Assembly: GCA_934725535.1 (NCBI GenBank)
Contig: CAKVBV010000006.1
Coordinates: 1 to 53,414 of the forward strand
Direction: 5' to 3'
Length of the DNA: 53,414 bases
DNA from: an uncultured Bacteroidales bacterium
GTDB taxonomy: Bacteria > Bacteroidota > Bacteroidia > Bacteroidales > Paludibacteraceae
A model generated the notes under the pieces. That model ran no database searches. It worked only from the letters and a program-made list of their open reading frames with translations, and was not told the DNA's origin. Below are positions 30,847 to 39,866 of the stretch, piece after piece. Every line of letters begins with the position of its first letter. The stretch's first letter is position 1. The position numbers were made by a program, and so were the translations under genes.

Positions 30847-33186
30847 TTACTTCACCTCTATGCCCGTGAGGGTGTAGGTCTTGCCGCCGCGCTCTATCAG
30901 CACTTGTCCGTTGCGGAATACTTTGCGGGCAGGGGCGGTCTCTGCGGCAGAGGGGTGAGAGAGGTCTGTACTTACGTTGGAATAGTTCTTCACAAGACGG
31001 ACCGACTGCCCGTAGTTGCGAATCCAATCGCTGATCGTGTTCGCGTACGTCGAGCTGAAGTACATGTACCTCGCGTTGTCCGTATCGTTGGGAGTAGCCG
31101 ACCAGTAGCCGCCGCCCAACCCGACAAGGCCCACACTCGAGCCGTAGCGGTAGCCCGCACAAGGCAGGAAAACGGCACCTGCGGACTCCAACTGCGAGAA
31201 TTGGCTTGCAGTATAGACATTGGAGGCGTAGTCCGACTCGCTGAAATTCTTGTAGGTATCAGACATATTGCCATCGCCCAAAATACTGATTGTCAGTCCT
31301 TCCGGAGCAACAAAATCAGCGGGCAGAAGCATAAAGCCCAAGGTGCCATTCACCTTTGCCATTGTCCAACGGGTATGCATAAACAGATACTGCCACTCGT
31401 CTATGGTCAGGGTGCGCCAAGTATTGGGAGCATCTGTGCCGATAGTGTTTGTACCCCAATCTACGAAATCACCACTATAATCGGATTTGGATTGTGAGGT
31501 TGAGATACCCCACTTGGCACTACCCGTGCTGCCACTCCAACCGAACAAGTCTATCTTATCGGCAAGGGTGCTACCATCCACATTATCCGTACCCAACATA
31601 TCATACTGATGCTCTGCAAATGCCCATGCCTGCGTGCTTTGGGTGTATTGCAGGTTGCCACCGGAGAAGGTGATTTGCTTGTCCTCGGCTACCGTGAACG
31701 GCTTGGCTACATAAGCAGGCTCTACTACTTCTTCCTGTTTGTCCTTCACCAGACGGACTGCTAGCCCGTAGTTGCGATCGTAGTTGCTCGCGTACGCTCC
31801 GTCCGAGTTGAAGTTGAACTCGAGTGCGTAGCCCGAGTCGTCAGGCGTAGCAGACCAATAGTCGCCGTAGTACTGCATGTAGCGCACATTCGACCCGAGG
31901 CGGAGGCCTGAAGCAGGCAGGAAAACAGCACCGGCGGCTTCCAACTTCTGCCAATCTGCAAGAGTGAATGTCTGGTAGTCGGCGTAAGCCTGCACACTAT
32001 TCGTATCAAAGAAACCCGACTTGAAGGTTACACCTGCAGGACAAGTCCAGTCGTCAGGTAACAAGACAAGACCATTCACATACTTGCTACCATCGGCATT
32101 GAGGTCGATACGTGCCACACCTACAAGGTCATCGGCATTGGCACGAGAATAACGGAGGTAATACCATTCGTCCTTTGTCAATGTACGCCATGTGTCAGGA
32201 GCGTCTGTGCCGATAGTGTTTGTACCCCAATCCGCAAAATCACCACTATAATCCGAATGGGACTGCGATGTACCAATGCCCCACTTGGCTGTTGCAGTAC
32301 TACCACTCCAACCAAACAAGTCTATCTTGTCGGCAAGGGTGCTACCATTTACATTGGCATCGCCAAGCATATCGTACTGATGCTCCGCAAACGACCATGT
32401 CTGCGTGCTTTGGGTGTATTGCAGGTTGCCACCGGAGAAGGTGATTTGCTTGTCCTCGGCTACCGTGAACGGCTTGGCTACATAAGCAGGCTCTACTACT
32501 TCTTCTTCCTGTTTGTCTTGTACGGGGCGCACAGACTGACCGATGCGGCGGGGGTTGCGGCCCCTGTTTATACCGTCTGAATTGAAGTAGATGAACCACG
32601 CGTATTCCGGGAAGACGTAGAGCGACGAAGACCAGTAGTCGCCGTAGGAGCCGACATTGTTGAGGTCCGTGCCGTAGCGATACCCCGCAGCGGGGAGGAA
32701 AATGGAGTTGCTGTTGGTCTTGCTTGTTACTTGGCAGCCATACACTCCGTTCAGTGTAGTCCAAGTCCACGTGCATTGTTCTCGCAACTCCGTCCACTCG
32801 GCATCGGTAGGCATACGCCATTCTTCGCCCCAATTCACGGTAGCGGCATCATCCTCCGGCTCCAAGGTCGTCTTGTCGTCGGTGAAGCAGTTGTCGCCGT
32901 AACTTGTATCTGTACAGTACTTGGTGAGTTTGTTTTCTGCACCATTGGCGTGCTTGTAGGTTGCCCACGAGTAGTCGGTTTTGGGTGCGGTCTCGCCCCA
33001 AGCGTAGTAGTCGCCGTAGCCTTCGGCTGCGGTGGCGCCGACGTTGCACGATGCCCATCTCAGTCCGCTCGGCAGACCGAGGTCAACGGCTTGTACATTG
33101 GCGGGGGCTGTTTGTGCGCTTGCCTGTGTGCCTGCGCCGGAGATAACAATGGCAGCGAGTGCCAAAGTGAGTAAGGATTTGTTCAT
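30847..33186 (-). CDS. Secreted protein with three lectin-like domains
   Basis: 779 aa: signal peptide (LTLALAAIVISGAGTQASAQ), a FISUMP domain (about 30-225), then two copies of a second lectin-like domain (about 235-480 and 490-745). Each copy opens with FTVAEDKQITFSGGNLQYTQ, contains WGTNTIGTDAP, WRTLT and AGAVFLP, and ends AVRLV or SVRLV; the protein closes with the tail ARKVFRNGQVLIERGGK. Each domain has its own variable block. Linkers share KQEEVVEPAYV. It is probably surface-exposed; three separate binding faces would follow if the blocks line ligand pockets. Confidence 0.85.
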   Translation of the reverse strand: MNKSLLTLALAAIVISGAGTQASAQTAPANVQAVDLGLPSGLRWASCNVGATAAEGYGDYYAWGETAPKTDYSWATYKHANGAENKLTKYCTDTSYGDNCFTDDKTTLEPEDDAATVNWGEEWRMPTDAEWTELREQCTWTWTTLNGVYGCQVTSKTNSNSIFLPAAGYRYGTDLNNVGSYGDYWSSSLYVFPEYAWFIYFNSDGINRGRNPRRIGQSVRPVQDKQEEEVVEPAYVAKPFTVAEDKQITFSGGNLQYTQSTQTWSFAEHQYDMLGDANVNGSTLADKIDLFGWSGSTATAKWGIGTSQSHSDYSGDFADWGTNTIGTDAPDTWRTLTKDEWYYLRYSRANADDLVGVARIDLNADGSKYVNGLVLLPDDWTCPAGVTFKSGFFDTNSVQAYADYQTFTLADWQKLEAAGAVFLPASGLRLGSNVRYMQYYGDYWSATPDDSGYALEFNFNSDGAYASNYDRNYGLAVRLVKDKQEEVVEPAYVAKPFTVAEDKQITFSGGNLQYTQSTQAWAFAEHQYDMLGTDNVDGSTLADKIDLFGWSGSTGSAKWGISTSQSKSDYSGDFVDWGTNTIGTDAPNTWRTLTIDEWQYLFMHTRWTMAKVNGTLGFMLLPADFVAPEGLTISILGDGNMSDTYKNFSESDYASNVYTASQFSQLESAGAVFLPCAGYRYGSSVGLVGLGGGYWSATPNDTDNARYMYFSSTYANTISDWIRNYGQSVRLVKNYSNVSTDLSHPSAAETAPARKVFRNGQVLIERGGKTYTLTGIEVK
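31012..31152 (-). other. Lectin-like variable block A
   Basis: Last domain of the three-domain protein, between GYRYG and GQSVRLV. Rich in NNC and NNG codons. Confidence 0.6.
31759..31906 (-). other. Lectin-like variable block B
   Basis: Middle domain of the three-domain protein. Aligned codon by codon with block C there are 20 first-, 12 second- and 10 third-position differences in 51 codons; the 29 codons just upstream give 4, 2 and 14. Confidence 0.7.
32533..32682 (-). other. Lectin-like variable block F
   Basis: First (FISUMP) domain of the three-domain protein, between AAGY and SVRPV. Confidence 0.6.
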
Positions 33187-33221
33187 ACGTTTGATATGTT
33201 TAATACTACTGATAAATACTA

Positions 33222-33318
33222 TTTTGTTTCATTTCACAAGTAAAATGGTGAGATATTTGTTTCATTTCACAAGTAAAAGCAGCAGATGTTTGTTCTGTTT
33301 CACAAGTACCACACCGCT
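33222..33318. repeat. 33-34-bp tandem repeat, about three units
   Basis: Units begin TTTGTTTCATTTCACAAGTA; the third is diverged (TTTGTTCTGTTTCACAAGTA). It separates two FISUMP genes, just upstream of the three-domain gene. Confidence 0.8.
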
Positions 33319-33330
33319 TCACCGCTATGC

Positions 33331-34146
33331 TTACTTCACCTCTATGCCCGTGAGGGTGTAGGTCTTGCCCCCGCGCTCTATCAGCACTTGTCCGTTGCGG
33401 AATACTTTGCGGGCAGGGGCGGTATCTGCGCCAGTGGGGGCGGCGATGCCTGTGGTTATGGCTGTTTCACGGACAGCACGAATGGAACGTCCATAGAAAC
33501 GCCCGTATTGGGTTCTTTCCTGTTTGCTTGAATTGAAGTCAATGTACTGTGCATAACTCGCTTCGCCCTCGTTGAGCGATGCCGACCAATAGTTGCCGCG
33601 CATGCCCGCATTGTAGCGGCTGTCGTCAACCAGATAGCCCGCAGCGGGAAGGAAGATAGAGTTGCCGTTGGTCTTGCTTGTAACCACGTAGCCGAATGTG
33701 TCCTGGCTATACTTTATCCATTCCCATGTACATTGTTCGAGCAACTCTTTCCACTCGGCATCGGTAGGCATACGCCACGCATTGCCCCAGTTGGCGGCAG
33801 CCGCATCGTCCTCCTGTTCGAGAATGGTCTTGTTGTCGGTGAAACCATTGTCGCCGTGCGAAGCATCGTTGCAATACTTGGTCATTTTGCCGTACCCGCC
33901 GTTGGTGTATTTGTAGGTACTCCAAGCGTAGTAATCTTTGGGTGCGGTCTCGCCCCAAGCGAAATAGTCGCCATAGCCTTGTGAATAGGCGGCACCAACA
34001 TTACATGACGCCCAGTAGAGACCGCTCGGCAATCCGAGGTCAACGGCTTGTACACCTGCGGGTGCTTGTGCGCTTGCCTGTGTGCTTGCGCCTGTGAGAG
34101 CAATGGCAACTATTGCTACTGCGAGAGAAAGTATATTTCTTTTCAT
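33331..34146 (-). CDS. Secreted FISUMP protein
   Basis: 271 aa: signal peptide (VAIVAIALTGASTQASAQ), FISUMP domain (VDLGLPSGLYWASCNVGA to SIRAV) and the tail ARKVFRNGQVLIERGGK. It is the most divergent FISUMP domain here; its terminal block is Lys/Glu/Gln-rich like ordinary FISUMP proteins and shows little sign of the NNC pattern. The BRO-N gene ends 13 bp upstream on the same strand. Confidence 0.8.
   Translation of the reverse strand: MKRNILSLAVAIVAIALTGASTQASAQAPAGVQAVDLGLPSGLYWASCNVGAAYSQGYGDYFAWGETAPKDYYAWSTYKYTNGGYGKMTKYCNDASHGDNGFTDNKTILEQEDDAAAANWGNAWRMPTDAEWKELLEQCTWEWIKYSQDTFGYVVTSKTNGNSIFLPAAGYLVDDSRYNAGMRGNYWSASLNEGEASYAQYIDFNSSKQERTQYGRFYGRSIRAVRETAITTGIAAPTGADTAPARKVFRNGQVLIERGGKTYTLTGIEVK
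33481..33637 (-). other. Lectin-like terminal block I, apparently not diversified
   Basis: Same position as the variable blocks, but with ordinary codon use (AAA, CAG, GAA, AGA), so it is a useful internal control. Confidence 0.5.
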
Positions 34147-34159
34147 TGTCGTATTAAAA

Positions 34160-35053
34160 TTAGTTGTTAATAGATTCGTTAGTTTTAGAGTGAGCGTCTC
34201 CGTCGAAAGGCAGTTCCTGTGCGGTGGTATCTTCGACAGGACGGATGTAGTCGGCTGCCCGCTGCGAAGATATCACCGAGCGTCCGAGGCGTTGCTCCAA
34301 GTCGGTACGGGCGTTTCGGGCAACCTCACCACCTGCCTGTGCTGTCCGTGTGGTTTGCGCGATACCCTGCGGGTTGCTCTGACGCGACAACTCCGTGGTA
34401 GCCACCTCGGCGAGGGGGTTGAGTGCCAGTTCCACATTGGTCATATTGTCGCGCAGGTTCTCCTTGGTCAAGCCTTTGTGGCGTTTGTATTCGCCGGTGG
34501 TCATACCGCTCCATGCTTTGGTGAGGACGTTGGTGAGCAGGGCAAAGTCTCTCTGCTCGTGTATGCCTGCCCGCTTCCATTCGTCGGTCAGTTCCTTGCG
34601 CATCTCGATGGAGCGCATGCGCTCGTTAATCCACTTGTCGGAGTATCCCTGTCGGCGATAGTCCTCGACTGCCATCTGGAACGTGAGTTCGGGGTCGATG
34701 ATTTGGTCGATACGCTGTGCTCCCACGTTGGCAAGCCACTGCTTTACCGGCTCCGCTTTCTTGGACGGAATGGATTGTATAAGGCGGAAGATACCCTCTA
34801 AATCAGCGGCTTGCGTTTGATAATACTTACCATCGGCAGCCCTCATTCGAGTAGGGGTACAAATTGTACCCCACCTTGAATCCAACTCAGGGTCTCGCGC
34901 ACGCATACGCTTGATATACTGTTTCACATCGGTGCTGTCCGTAAGGATTTGCACAATATCAGCAATAGAGAAATAGTACTTCTCTTCCTGCTCGTTCCAT
35001 ATAATGCGGACATTCTTGTCGTCAAAGACTTGTATGACAGATTCGTTTGGCAT
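34160..35053 (-). CDS. BRO-N domain protein (antirepressor-like)
   Basis: 297 aa. The N-terminal BRO-N/Bro domain (about 5-110) has FDDKNVRIIWNEQEEKYYFS, a DNA-binding fold of phage antirepressors, followed by a helical middle (SDKWINERMRSIEMRKELTDEW) and a Ser/Thr-rich C-terminus. Such proteins occur in phages and Bacteroidales accessory regions, and it may regulate nearby genes. It is followed 13 bp later by a FISUMP gene on the same strand, so they may share a transcript. Confidence 0.85.
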   Translation of the reverse strand: MPNESVIQVFDDKNVRIIWNEQEEKYYFSIADIVQILTDSTDVKQYIKRMRARDPELDSRWGTICTPTRMRAADGKYYQTQAADLEGIFRLIQSIPSKKAEPVKQWLANVGAQRIDQIIDPELTFQMAVEDYRRQGYSDKWINERMRSIEMRKELTDEWKRAGIHEQRDFALLTNVLTKAWSGMTTGEYKRHKGLTKENLRDNMTNVELALNPLAEVATTELSRQSNPQGIAQTTRTAQAGGEVARNARTDLEQRLGRSVISSQRAADYIRPVEDTTAQELPFDGDAHSKTNESINN

Positions 35054-35083
35054 AAGATTACTTGATTGTTCTTGCGGTTAATA

Positions 35084-35102
35084 AGCCGCATATTTTGCGG
35101 CT
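35084..35102 (-). terminator. Hairpin after the second DUF4143 ATPase
   Basis: AGCCGCA / TGCGGCT around TATTT; on the minus strand it is followed by TTATTAACC, a modest terminator. It lies 54 bp beyond the ATPase stop. Confidence 0.5.
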
Positions 35103-35156
35103 GACAATCCCCAGCACGTTTGCTATTTCAAGTTGTTAGGGCATACATACTATCCG

Positions 35157-36356
35157 TCAGTAAATGAAACCGATGAGCCACAAAGGCAGTTTGTGTCCGA
35201 CAGGCAGTTCGATGTCGTCCGCCAAGATGTAGGAGTCGGGCAGGTCGGCAATCTGTGTATAGTCCTTGCCGCTGCCACCGACTTCAAACGTGTATTTGCC
35301 GTCCACCATGAAGTCCCCGTTGGTCTTCTTGTACTCCACCTGATGGCTGTGCAACAACTGATTGACGGCAAACGTCTCGCGCAGGTTGCCCTGCTTGACA
35401 GGATCGTCCGCCAAAGCATACAGGAGATTGGTGTTCTCCATGTATATCTTGTCAGGCTTTTGCAGTTTCTTGATGCCGGTGTTGTCGCAATAGAGCAAGT
35501 TGAGCAGTTTGGCTTTCTGCATATAGTTGAGATAGCCCAAGAGGGTCTCCCGCTTCATGGCAGTCTGTGTGGATAGTTTCTTGATGTCCACCTCAAAGGG
35601 TTCGGCAGACGCCAACACATTCATCAGTGCCTTAATCTTGCGCGTATTCGCCACCTCCACGCCGCATATACGCGGCATCTCGTCGTCAATGATATGGGAT
35701 GTTACTTGCTCTACGGCAGAGTAGTAGTCAATCCTGTTTTTGATATAGTAGGGGTAGTATCCGTATTGCAGATACTCACGGAAGGATGCCAACGGACGGC
35801 ACAGGTCGTTCACCTGCAGGCATACCGGCATCGGGTCATGCAACAAGTCCTCCAAAGAGCAAGGCTGCAGGTTGATATTCTTGTAGAACTGTAAATACTC
35901 GCGGAAGGACAATCCTTGTATATCGTGGTTGATACACCGCCTTGACAAGTCTGCATCGCCGGACATCATATCCAGCAGAGAAGAGCCGCTGAGCACTACC
36001 TGCATATCGGGGTAAGAGTCATACGTCTCTTTCACCTCCTTTGCCCAGTTGGGATACTTGTGTACCTCGTCCAAAAAGAGGTGCTTGCCGCCGTTCTTGT
36101 AGAATCTGTCCACAAGGTCAAGCAGAGTGTGATTTGCAAAATACGTGCTATCCAACGAGCAATAGAGCACCGATTGGTCCTGCAACGAGTAGTGCTGCTT
36201 GATGTATTGCAGTATGATAGTGGTCTTACCTACACCTTTCGGACCGCGGATAGCCAACATCGGCGCATCCCAATTGATAGACAATGCACACTGTCTCACT
36301 ATCTTAAGCGATGTGAGAGCCAATAACCTGCTTTGCTTTTCAAATAACTTGTCCAT
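35157..36356 (-). CDS. DUF4143/AAA_14 ATPase, second copy
   Basis: 399 aa. Walker A GPKGVGKT at about 38-45, Walker B HLFLDEVHKY, sensor LSGSSLLD, then an all-helical middle and a DUF4143 C-terminus (TFEVGGSGKDY). Only distantly related to the copy at 29412. A promoter 130 bp upstream and three 33-bp tandem units in the leader precede it. Confidence 0.9.
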   Translation of the reverse strand: MDKLFEKQSRLLALTSLKIVRQCALSINWDAPMLAIRGPKGVGKTTIILQYIKQHYSLQDQSVLYCSLDSTYFANHTLLDLVDRFYKNGGKHLFLDEVHKYPNWAKEVKETYDSYPDMQVVLSGSSLLDMMSGDADLSRRCINHDIQGLSFREYLQFYKNINLQPCSLEDLLHDPMPVCLQVNDLCRPLASFREYLQYGYYPYYIKNRIDYYSAVEQVTSHIIDDEMPRICGVEVANTRKIKALMNVLASAEPFEVDIKKLSTQTAMKRETLLGYLNYMQKAKLLNLLYCDNTGIKKLQKPDKIYMENTNLLYALADDPVKQGNLRETFAVNQLLHSHQVEYKKTNGDFMVDGKYTFEVGGSGKDYTQIADLPDSYILADDIELPVGHKLPLWLIGFIY

Positions 36357-36398
36357 ACCCTTTTGTGAATACTGTGATTACGTATTACCGAACTGTCA

Positions 36399-36487
36399 AG
36401 ACCTTTGTATCGGACATATTTTGCCGTTTCGTGTCCTTTACAGCGGACACATTTCTCTGTTTTGTGTCCTTTGCAACGGACACACAA
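36399..36487. repeat. 33-bp tandem repeat in the ATPase leader, three units
   Basis: Units centre on GTGTCCTTTACAGCGGACAC and GTGTCCTTTGCAACGGACAC, each itself an inverted repeat (GTGTCC/GGACAC); the third unit is diverged. Confidence 0.8.
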
Positions 36488-36515
36488 AAGTACTGCTAAT
36501 TCTCGATATATGCAA
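36485..36515 (-). promoter_or_regulatory. Promoter of the second DUF4143 ATPase (minus strand)
   Basis: CAAAAGTA at 36485-36492 (TACTTTTG), 20 bases, CAA at 36513-36515 (TTG). Confidence 0.6.
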
Positions 36516-36612
36516 ATATAACATACATAATCATAGTATTTTACTGCAAAAATACAGTTGCCAAACGGTTACTAAGCCGCATTCACTACGACTTAGTAAC
36601 CATAAGAAACCA

Positions 36613-38217
36613 CTACTTCACCTCCACGCCTTGCAGGGTGTAGGTCTTGCCGTTGCGCTCTATCAGCACCTGCCCGTTGCGGAGGACTTTGCGGGCAGCG
36701 GTAGTGTCTGCGGCAGAGGGGGTGGCGATGGTTGTGCTTACGTTGGAATAGTCCTTCACAAGACGGACGGACTGCCCGTTGTTGCGATTGGTGTTGTACG
36801 TACCCGCTTCATTCGAGAGGAAATACAGGTAGAGCGCGTCGTCCGAGTCGGGAGGCGTAGCAGACCAGTAGTAGCCGCCGTACTGCACGTAGTACACATT
36901 AGACCCGTAGCGGTAGCCCAAAGCAGGAAGGAAAACAGCACCCGCTGACTCCAACTGCTGCCAATCACTCAAAGTGAACGTCTGATAATCAGCATACGCC
37001 TGTACATTCCATTCACCGGCAAAACCCGACTTGAAGGTTACACCCGCAGGGCAAGTCCAACTATCAGGCAACAGGATAAAACCATTGACATACTTTGTGC
37101 CATCGGCATTGAGGTTGATACGTGCCACACCTACAAGATTGTCAGCATTGGTACGAGTAGAGAGCAGGAAAGTCCACTCGTCAGACGTCAATGTACGCCA
37201 AGTGTCAGGAGCGTCTGTGCCAATAGTGTTTGTACCCCAATCCACAAAATCACCGGAATAATCATTGTTATCAGTAGATGTGCTGATACCCCACTTGGCA
37301 CTGCCTGTGCTACCGCTCCAACCGAACAAGTCTATCTTATCGGCAAGGACTTTGTTGCCATCGGCGCCGGTGGTGATATTGGCTTCGCCAAGCATATCAT
37401 ACTGATGCTCCGCAAATGCCCATGTCTGTGTGGATTGGGTGTATTGCAGGTTGCCGCCGGAGAACGTGATTTGCTTGCCTTCGGCTACCGTGAAGGGCTT
37501 GGGCGTGTAGGCTGGCTCTACTACTTCTTCCTGTTTGTCCTGCACGGGGCGGACAGACTGACCATAGAAGCGGTAGCAGTAGTCTCGAGCCATCTGAGTT
37601 CCGGCATACTTGTTATAGATATACCATGCACGAGACGGGTTTTTCTCATAGAGCGACGCAGACAAATAGCAGCAACTGCTGTTATTCCCGTTGAGAGTTT
37701 CCCTAAAATAATAGCCCGCTGCGGGAAGAAAAATGGAGTTACCGTTGGTCTTGCTTGCAACTTGGTAGCCGTTTACACCATTTTGCGTCGTCCACGTCCA
37801 TGTGCAGTGCTCTAATAATTCATCCATCTCGGCAGCCGTAGGCATACGCCATGCGCTGCCCCAGTTGGCAGTAGCGGTATCGTCCTCAGGCTCCAAGGTG
37901 GTCAAGGTGTCTGCATTGTTGCCGTACTTGGTGATGTTATCAGAACTATTATCACCATTATTATGCTTGTAGGTCGCCCACGAGTAGTCGGCTTTGGTTT
38001 CCGTCTCGCCCCAAGCGTAGTAGTTGCCGTAGTCTTCGGGCGCGGTGGCTCCTACGTTGCATGATGCCCATCTGATGCCGCTCGGCAGACCAAGGTCAAC
38101 GGCTTGTACATTGGCGGGTGCTTGTGCCTTGGCAGGGGCTGTTTGTGCGCTTGCCTGTATGCTTGCGCCTGTGAGAACAATGGCAGCGAGTGCCAGAGTG
38201 AGTAAAGATTTGTTCAT
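36613..38217 (-). CDS. Secreted protein with two lectin-like domains
   Basis: 534 aa: signal peptide (LTLALAAIVLTGASIQASAQ), a FISUMP domain (about 40-225), one domain of the second lectin-like type (about 240-500, TVAEGKQITFSGGNLQYTQ to SVRLV) and the tail ARKVLRNGQVLIERNGK. Its second domain is about 80% identical by eye to the middle domain of the 30847 protein, except for the last 50 residues. Likely surface-exposed. Confidence 0.85.
   Translation of the reverse strand: MNKSLLTLALAAIVLTGASIQASAQTAPAKAQAPANVQAVDLGLPSGIRWASCNVGATAPEDYGNYYAWGETETKADYSWATYKHNNGDNSSDNITKYGNNADTLTTLEPEDDTATANWGSAWRMPTAAEMDELLEHCTWTWTTQNGVNGYQVASKTNGNSIFLPAAGYYFRETLNGNNSSCCYLSASLYEKNPSRAWYIYNKYAGTQMARDYCYRFYGQSVRPVQDKQEEVVEPAYTPKPFTVAEGKQITFSGGNLQYTQSTQTWAFAEHQYDMLGEANITTGADGNKVLADKIDLFGWSGSTGSAKWGISTSTDNNDYSGDFVDWGTNTIGTDAPDTWRTLTSDEWTFLLSTRTNADNLVGVARINLNADGTKYVNGFILLPDSWTCPAGVTFKSGFAGEWNVQAYADYQTFTLSDWQQLESAGAVFLPALGYRYGSNVYYVQYGGYYWSATPPDSDDALYLYFLSNEAGTYNTNRNNGQSVRLVKDYSNVSTTIATPSAADTTAARKVLRNGQVLIERNGKTYTLQGVEVK
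36769..36915 (-). other. Lectin-like variable block C
   Basis: Second domain of the two-domain protein. It is the comparison partner of block B: twelve codons end in C in both but differ in the first one or two bases. Confidence 0.7.
37555..37713 (-). other. Lectin-like variable block J
   Basis: FISUMP domain of the two-domain protein, between AAGY and SVRPV; very different from blocks F, G and H (for example SSCCYLSASLYEKNPSRAW). Confidence 0.5.
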
Positions 38218-38290
38218 AACTGCTTTGTTTATGTGTTGATACTTTTATGCGTGGTTGGATACGTTGAAAGGGTTGACGGGTGCAAACCTT

Positions 38291-39250
38291 TTACAGGTCT
38301 GTGACAAGACGGACTGCGTGCCCGCTGCCGCGATTCCAATAGCCGTACGTTTTCGCTTCATTCGAGTCGAAGATGAATGTACCCGCGTAGTCCGAGCCGT
38401 AAGGTGTAGCAAGCCAATAGCCGCTGTATAGCCCATCGTACGCATCCGCCCCATCCCCGTAGCGGTTACCCGAAGCAGGCAAGAAGACAGCACCTGCGGC
38501 TTCCAACTGCTGCCAATCACTCAAGGTGAAGGTCTGGTAATCGGCATAAGCCTGTACACTGTTTTCACTTGCGAGACCCGACTTGAATGTCACGCCCGCA
38601 GGGCAAGTCCAATTGTCAGGAAGGAAGATAATACCATTCGCATACTCTGTGCTGTCGGCATTGAGGTTGATACGTGCCACACCGATGAGATTGTTGGCAT
38701 TGGTACGATTAGAGAGAAGGTAACTCCATTCATCATGCGTCAAAGTACGCCATGTGTCAGAAGCGTCTTTGCCGATAGTATTCGTACCCCAATCCACAAA
38801 GTCTCCACTATAATCGCTTTTGTCCGTTGAGGTGCTGATACCCCACTTGGCATTACCGGTACTACCACTCCAACCGAACAGGTCTATCTTATCTGCAAGA
38901 ACACCATTACTGATGTTGGCTTCGCCAATCATATCATACTGATGCTCCGCAAACAACCATGTCTGCGTGGATTGCGTGTACTGCAGGTTGCCGCAAGAGA
39001 AATGGATTTGTTTGGTTTCGGACACCGAAAACACGCCCGAAAGGGCATGGTGGGGCAAGGAACAGAAGACTACACTGTCGGCTTTTTCCAGACAATAGAC
39101 CATTGCACCGTCTTTATAGACTTTGAGCATTTGGGCATTGAGGGAGAGGGCAGACAGCAATGCTACCAACAAAAGACTCCCCATACGGAGACTCCCCCTA
39201 CCCCCCTCTTCGGAGAGGGGGAATACAGATTGGTTTCGGGTTGTGTTCAT
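38291..39250 (-). CDS. Secreted lectin-like (second-type) domain protein
   Basis: 319 aa. One domain of the second lectin-like type (about 75-317, VSETKQIHFSCGNLQYTQ to AVRLVTDL), preceded by a short module with DGAMVYCLEKADSVVF. It ends right at the domain, without the shared tail. The N-terminus before the hydrophobic signal segment (SLLLVALLSALSLNAQ) is a P2 repeat in frame; the true start may be a later Met. Four bases separate it from the stop of the upstream 135-aa gene, so they are co-transcribed. Confidence 0.82.
   Translation of the reverse strand: MNTTRNQSVFPLSEEGGRGSLRMGSLLLVALLSALSLNAQMLKVYKDGAMVYCLEKADSVVFCSLPHHALSGVFSVSETKQIHFSCGNLQYTQSTQTWLFAEHQYDMIGEANISNGVLADKIDLFGWSGSTGNAKWGISTSTDKSDYSGDFVDWGTNTIGKDASDTWRTLTHDEWSYLLSNRTNANNLIGVARINLNADSTEYANGIIFLPDNWTCPAGVTFKSGLASENSVQAYADYQTFTLSDWQQLEAAGAVFLPASGNRYGDGADAYDGLYSGYWLATPYGSDYAGTFIFDSNEAKTYGYWNRGSGHAVRLVTDL
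38315..38467 (-). other. Lectin-like variable block D
   Basis: From SGNRYG to GHAVRLV. The first variable codon is AAC where blocks A and C have TAC and block B has CTC. Confidence 0.65.
39189..39226. repeat. P2 repeat within a signal-peptide region
   Basis: GACTCCCCCTACCCCCCTC, TTCG, GAGAGGGGG; in frame between the first Met and the hydrophobic segment. Confidence 0.85.
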
Positions 39251-39254
39251 ATTG

Positions 39255-39662
39255 TTAGAGATTAGAGATTAGGGTTCTGCCGTGGATGTCGTAGCATACA
39301 CCATCGCGGACGATGATGAGTTGCCCACCGCGGATGTACTTGCCCTCTTGGCGGACGGGGGTGTCTGTTTGTGCGCCTTGTTCGGTTGGCTCAATGTCGG
39401 TTGAAGGACCGCTTTGGTACACGCCGTAGGTGATGACGAGTCGTTTCTCGCCGAGGTCGAGGCGCAGTTGCTCCGCACCGTTGATAGATAGTACGGCTTC
39501 GGTGCCTTGGTACGTTACTTTGGGCATATCGGTCAGGCGATAGCAGGTGCTTGCGCCGTCCACCCAAGCGTATATGGCATCCGCCTCTTCGGCTGCCACG
39601 GTTGGCACTTGGAAAGAAAACACAGCCAGCAGGCTGAACAGGAATGTGATTGCTTTTTTCAT
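39255..39662 (-). CDS. Small secreted protein with variant tail
   Basis: 135 aa: signal peptide (ITFLFSLLAVFSFQVPTVAA), a short domain (YAWVDGASTCYRLTDMPKVT ... LVITYGVY) and a C-terminal strand pair (GKYIRGGQLIIVRDGVCYDI) that looks like a diverged version of the tail shared by the FISUMP proteins. Function unknown. It is directly followed by the 319-aa lectin-like gene. Confidence 0.7.
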   Translation of the reverse strand: MKKAITFLFSLLAVFSFQVPTVAAEEADAIYAWVDGASTCYRLTDMPKVTYQGTEAVLSINGAEQLRLDLGEKRLVITYGVYQSGPSTDIEPTEQGAQTDTPVRQEGKYIRGGQLIIVRDGVCYDIHGRTLISNL

Positions 39663-39739
39663 ATTGTTTATTGGTTGATGAGTTTGACAGTTTGTCGGTA
39701 TGCCCCCCTATATGCCTACGGTATGAACAGCATAATGAA

Positions 39740-39783
39740 CCGTGTATCTACCGTGTATCTACCGTATATCTACCGTGTATGTA
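39740..39783. repeat. 11-bp tandem array, four units
   Basis: CCGTGTATCTA twice, CCGTATATCTA, CCGTGTATGTA, then a partial unit; exact 11-bp period. Confidence 0.9.
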
Positions 39784-39866
39784 CCGTAGTTGCCGGCGTG
39801 AGGTCAGAGGACTTTTCAGGCATATATGCAATGTTGCTGCATTTTGCTATATGCCTGCTTTTACTT

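Noticed and set aside
33331..34146. Treating this FISUMP gene as a diversified target
   Set aside because: Its terminal block has ordinary codons (AAA, CAG, GAA) and resembles standard FISUMP sequence, so there is no positive sign of diversification.
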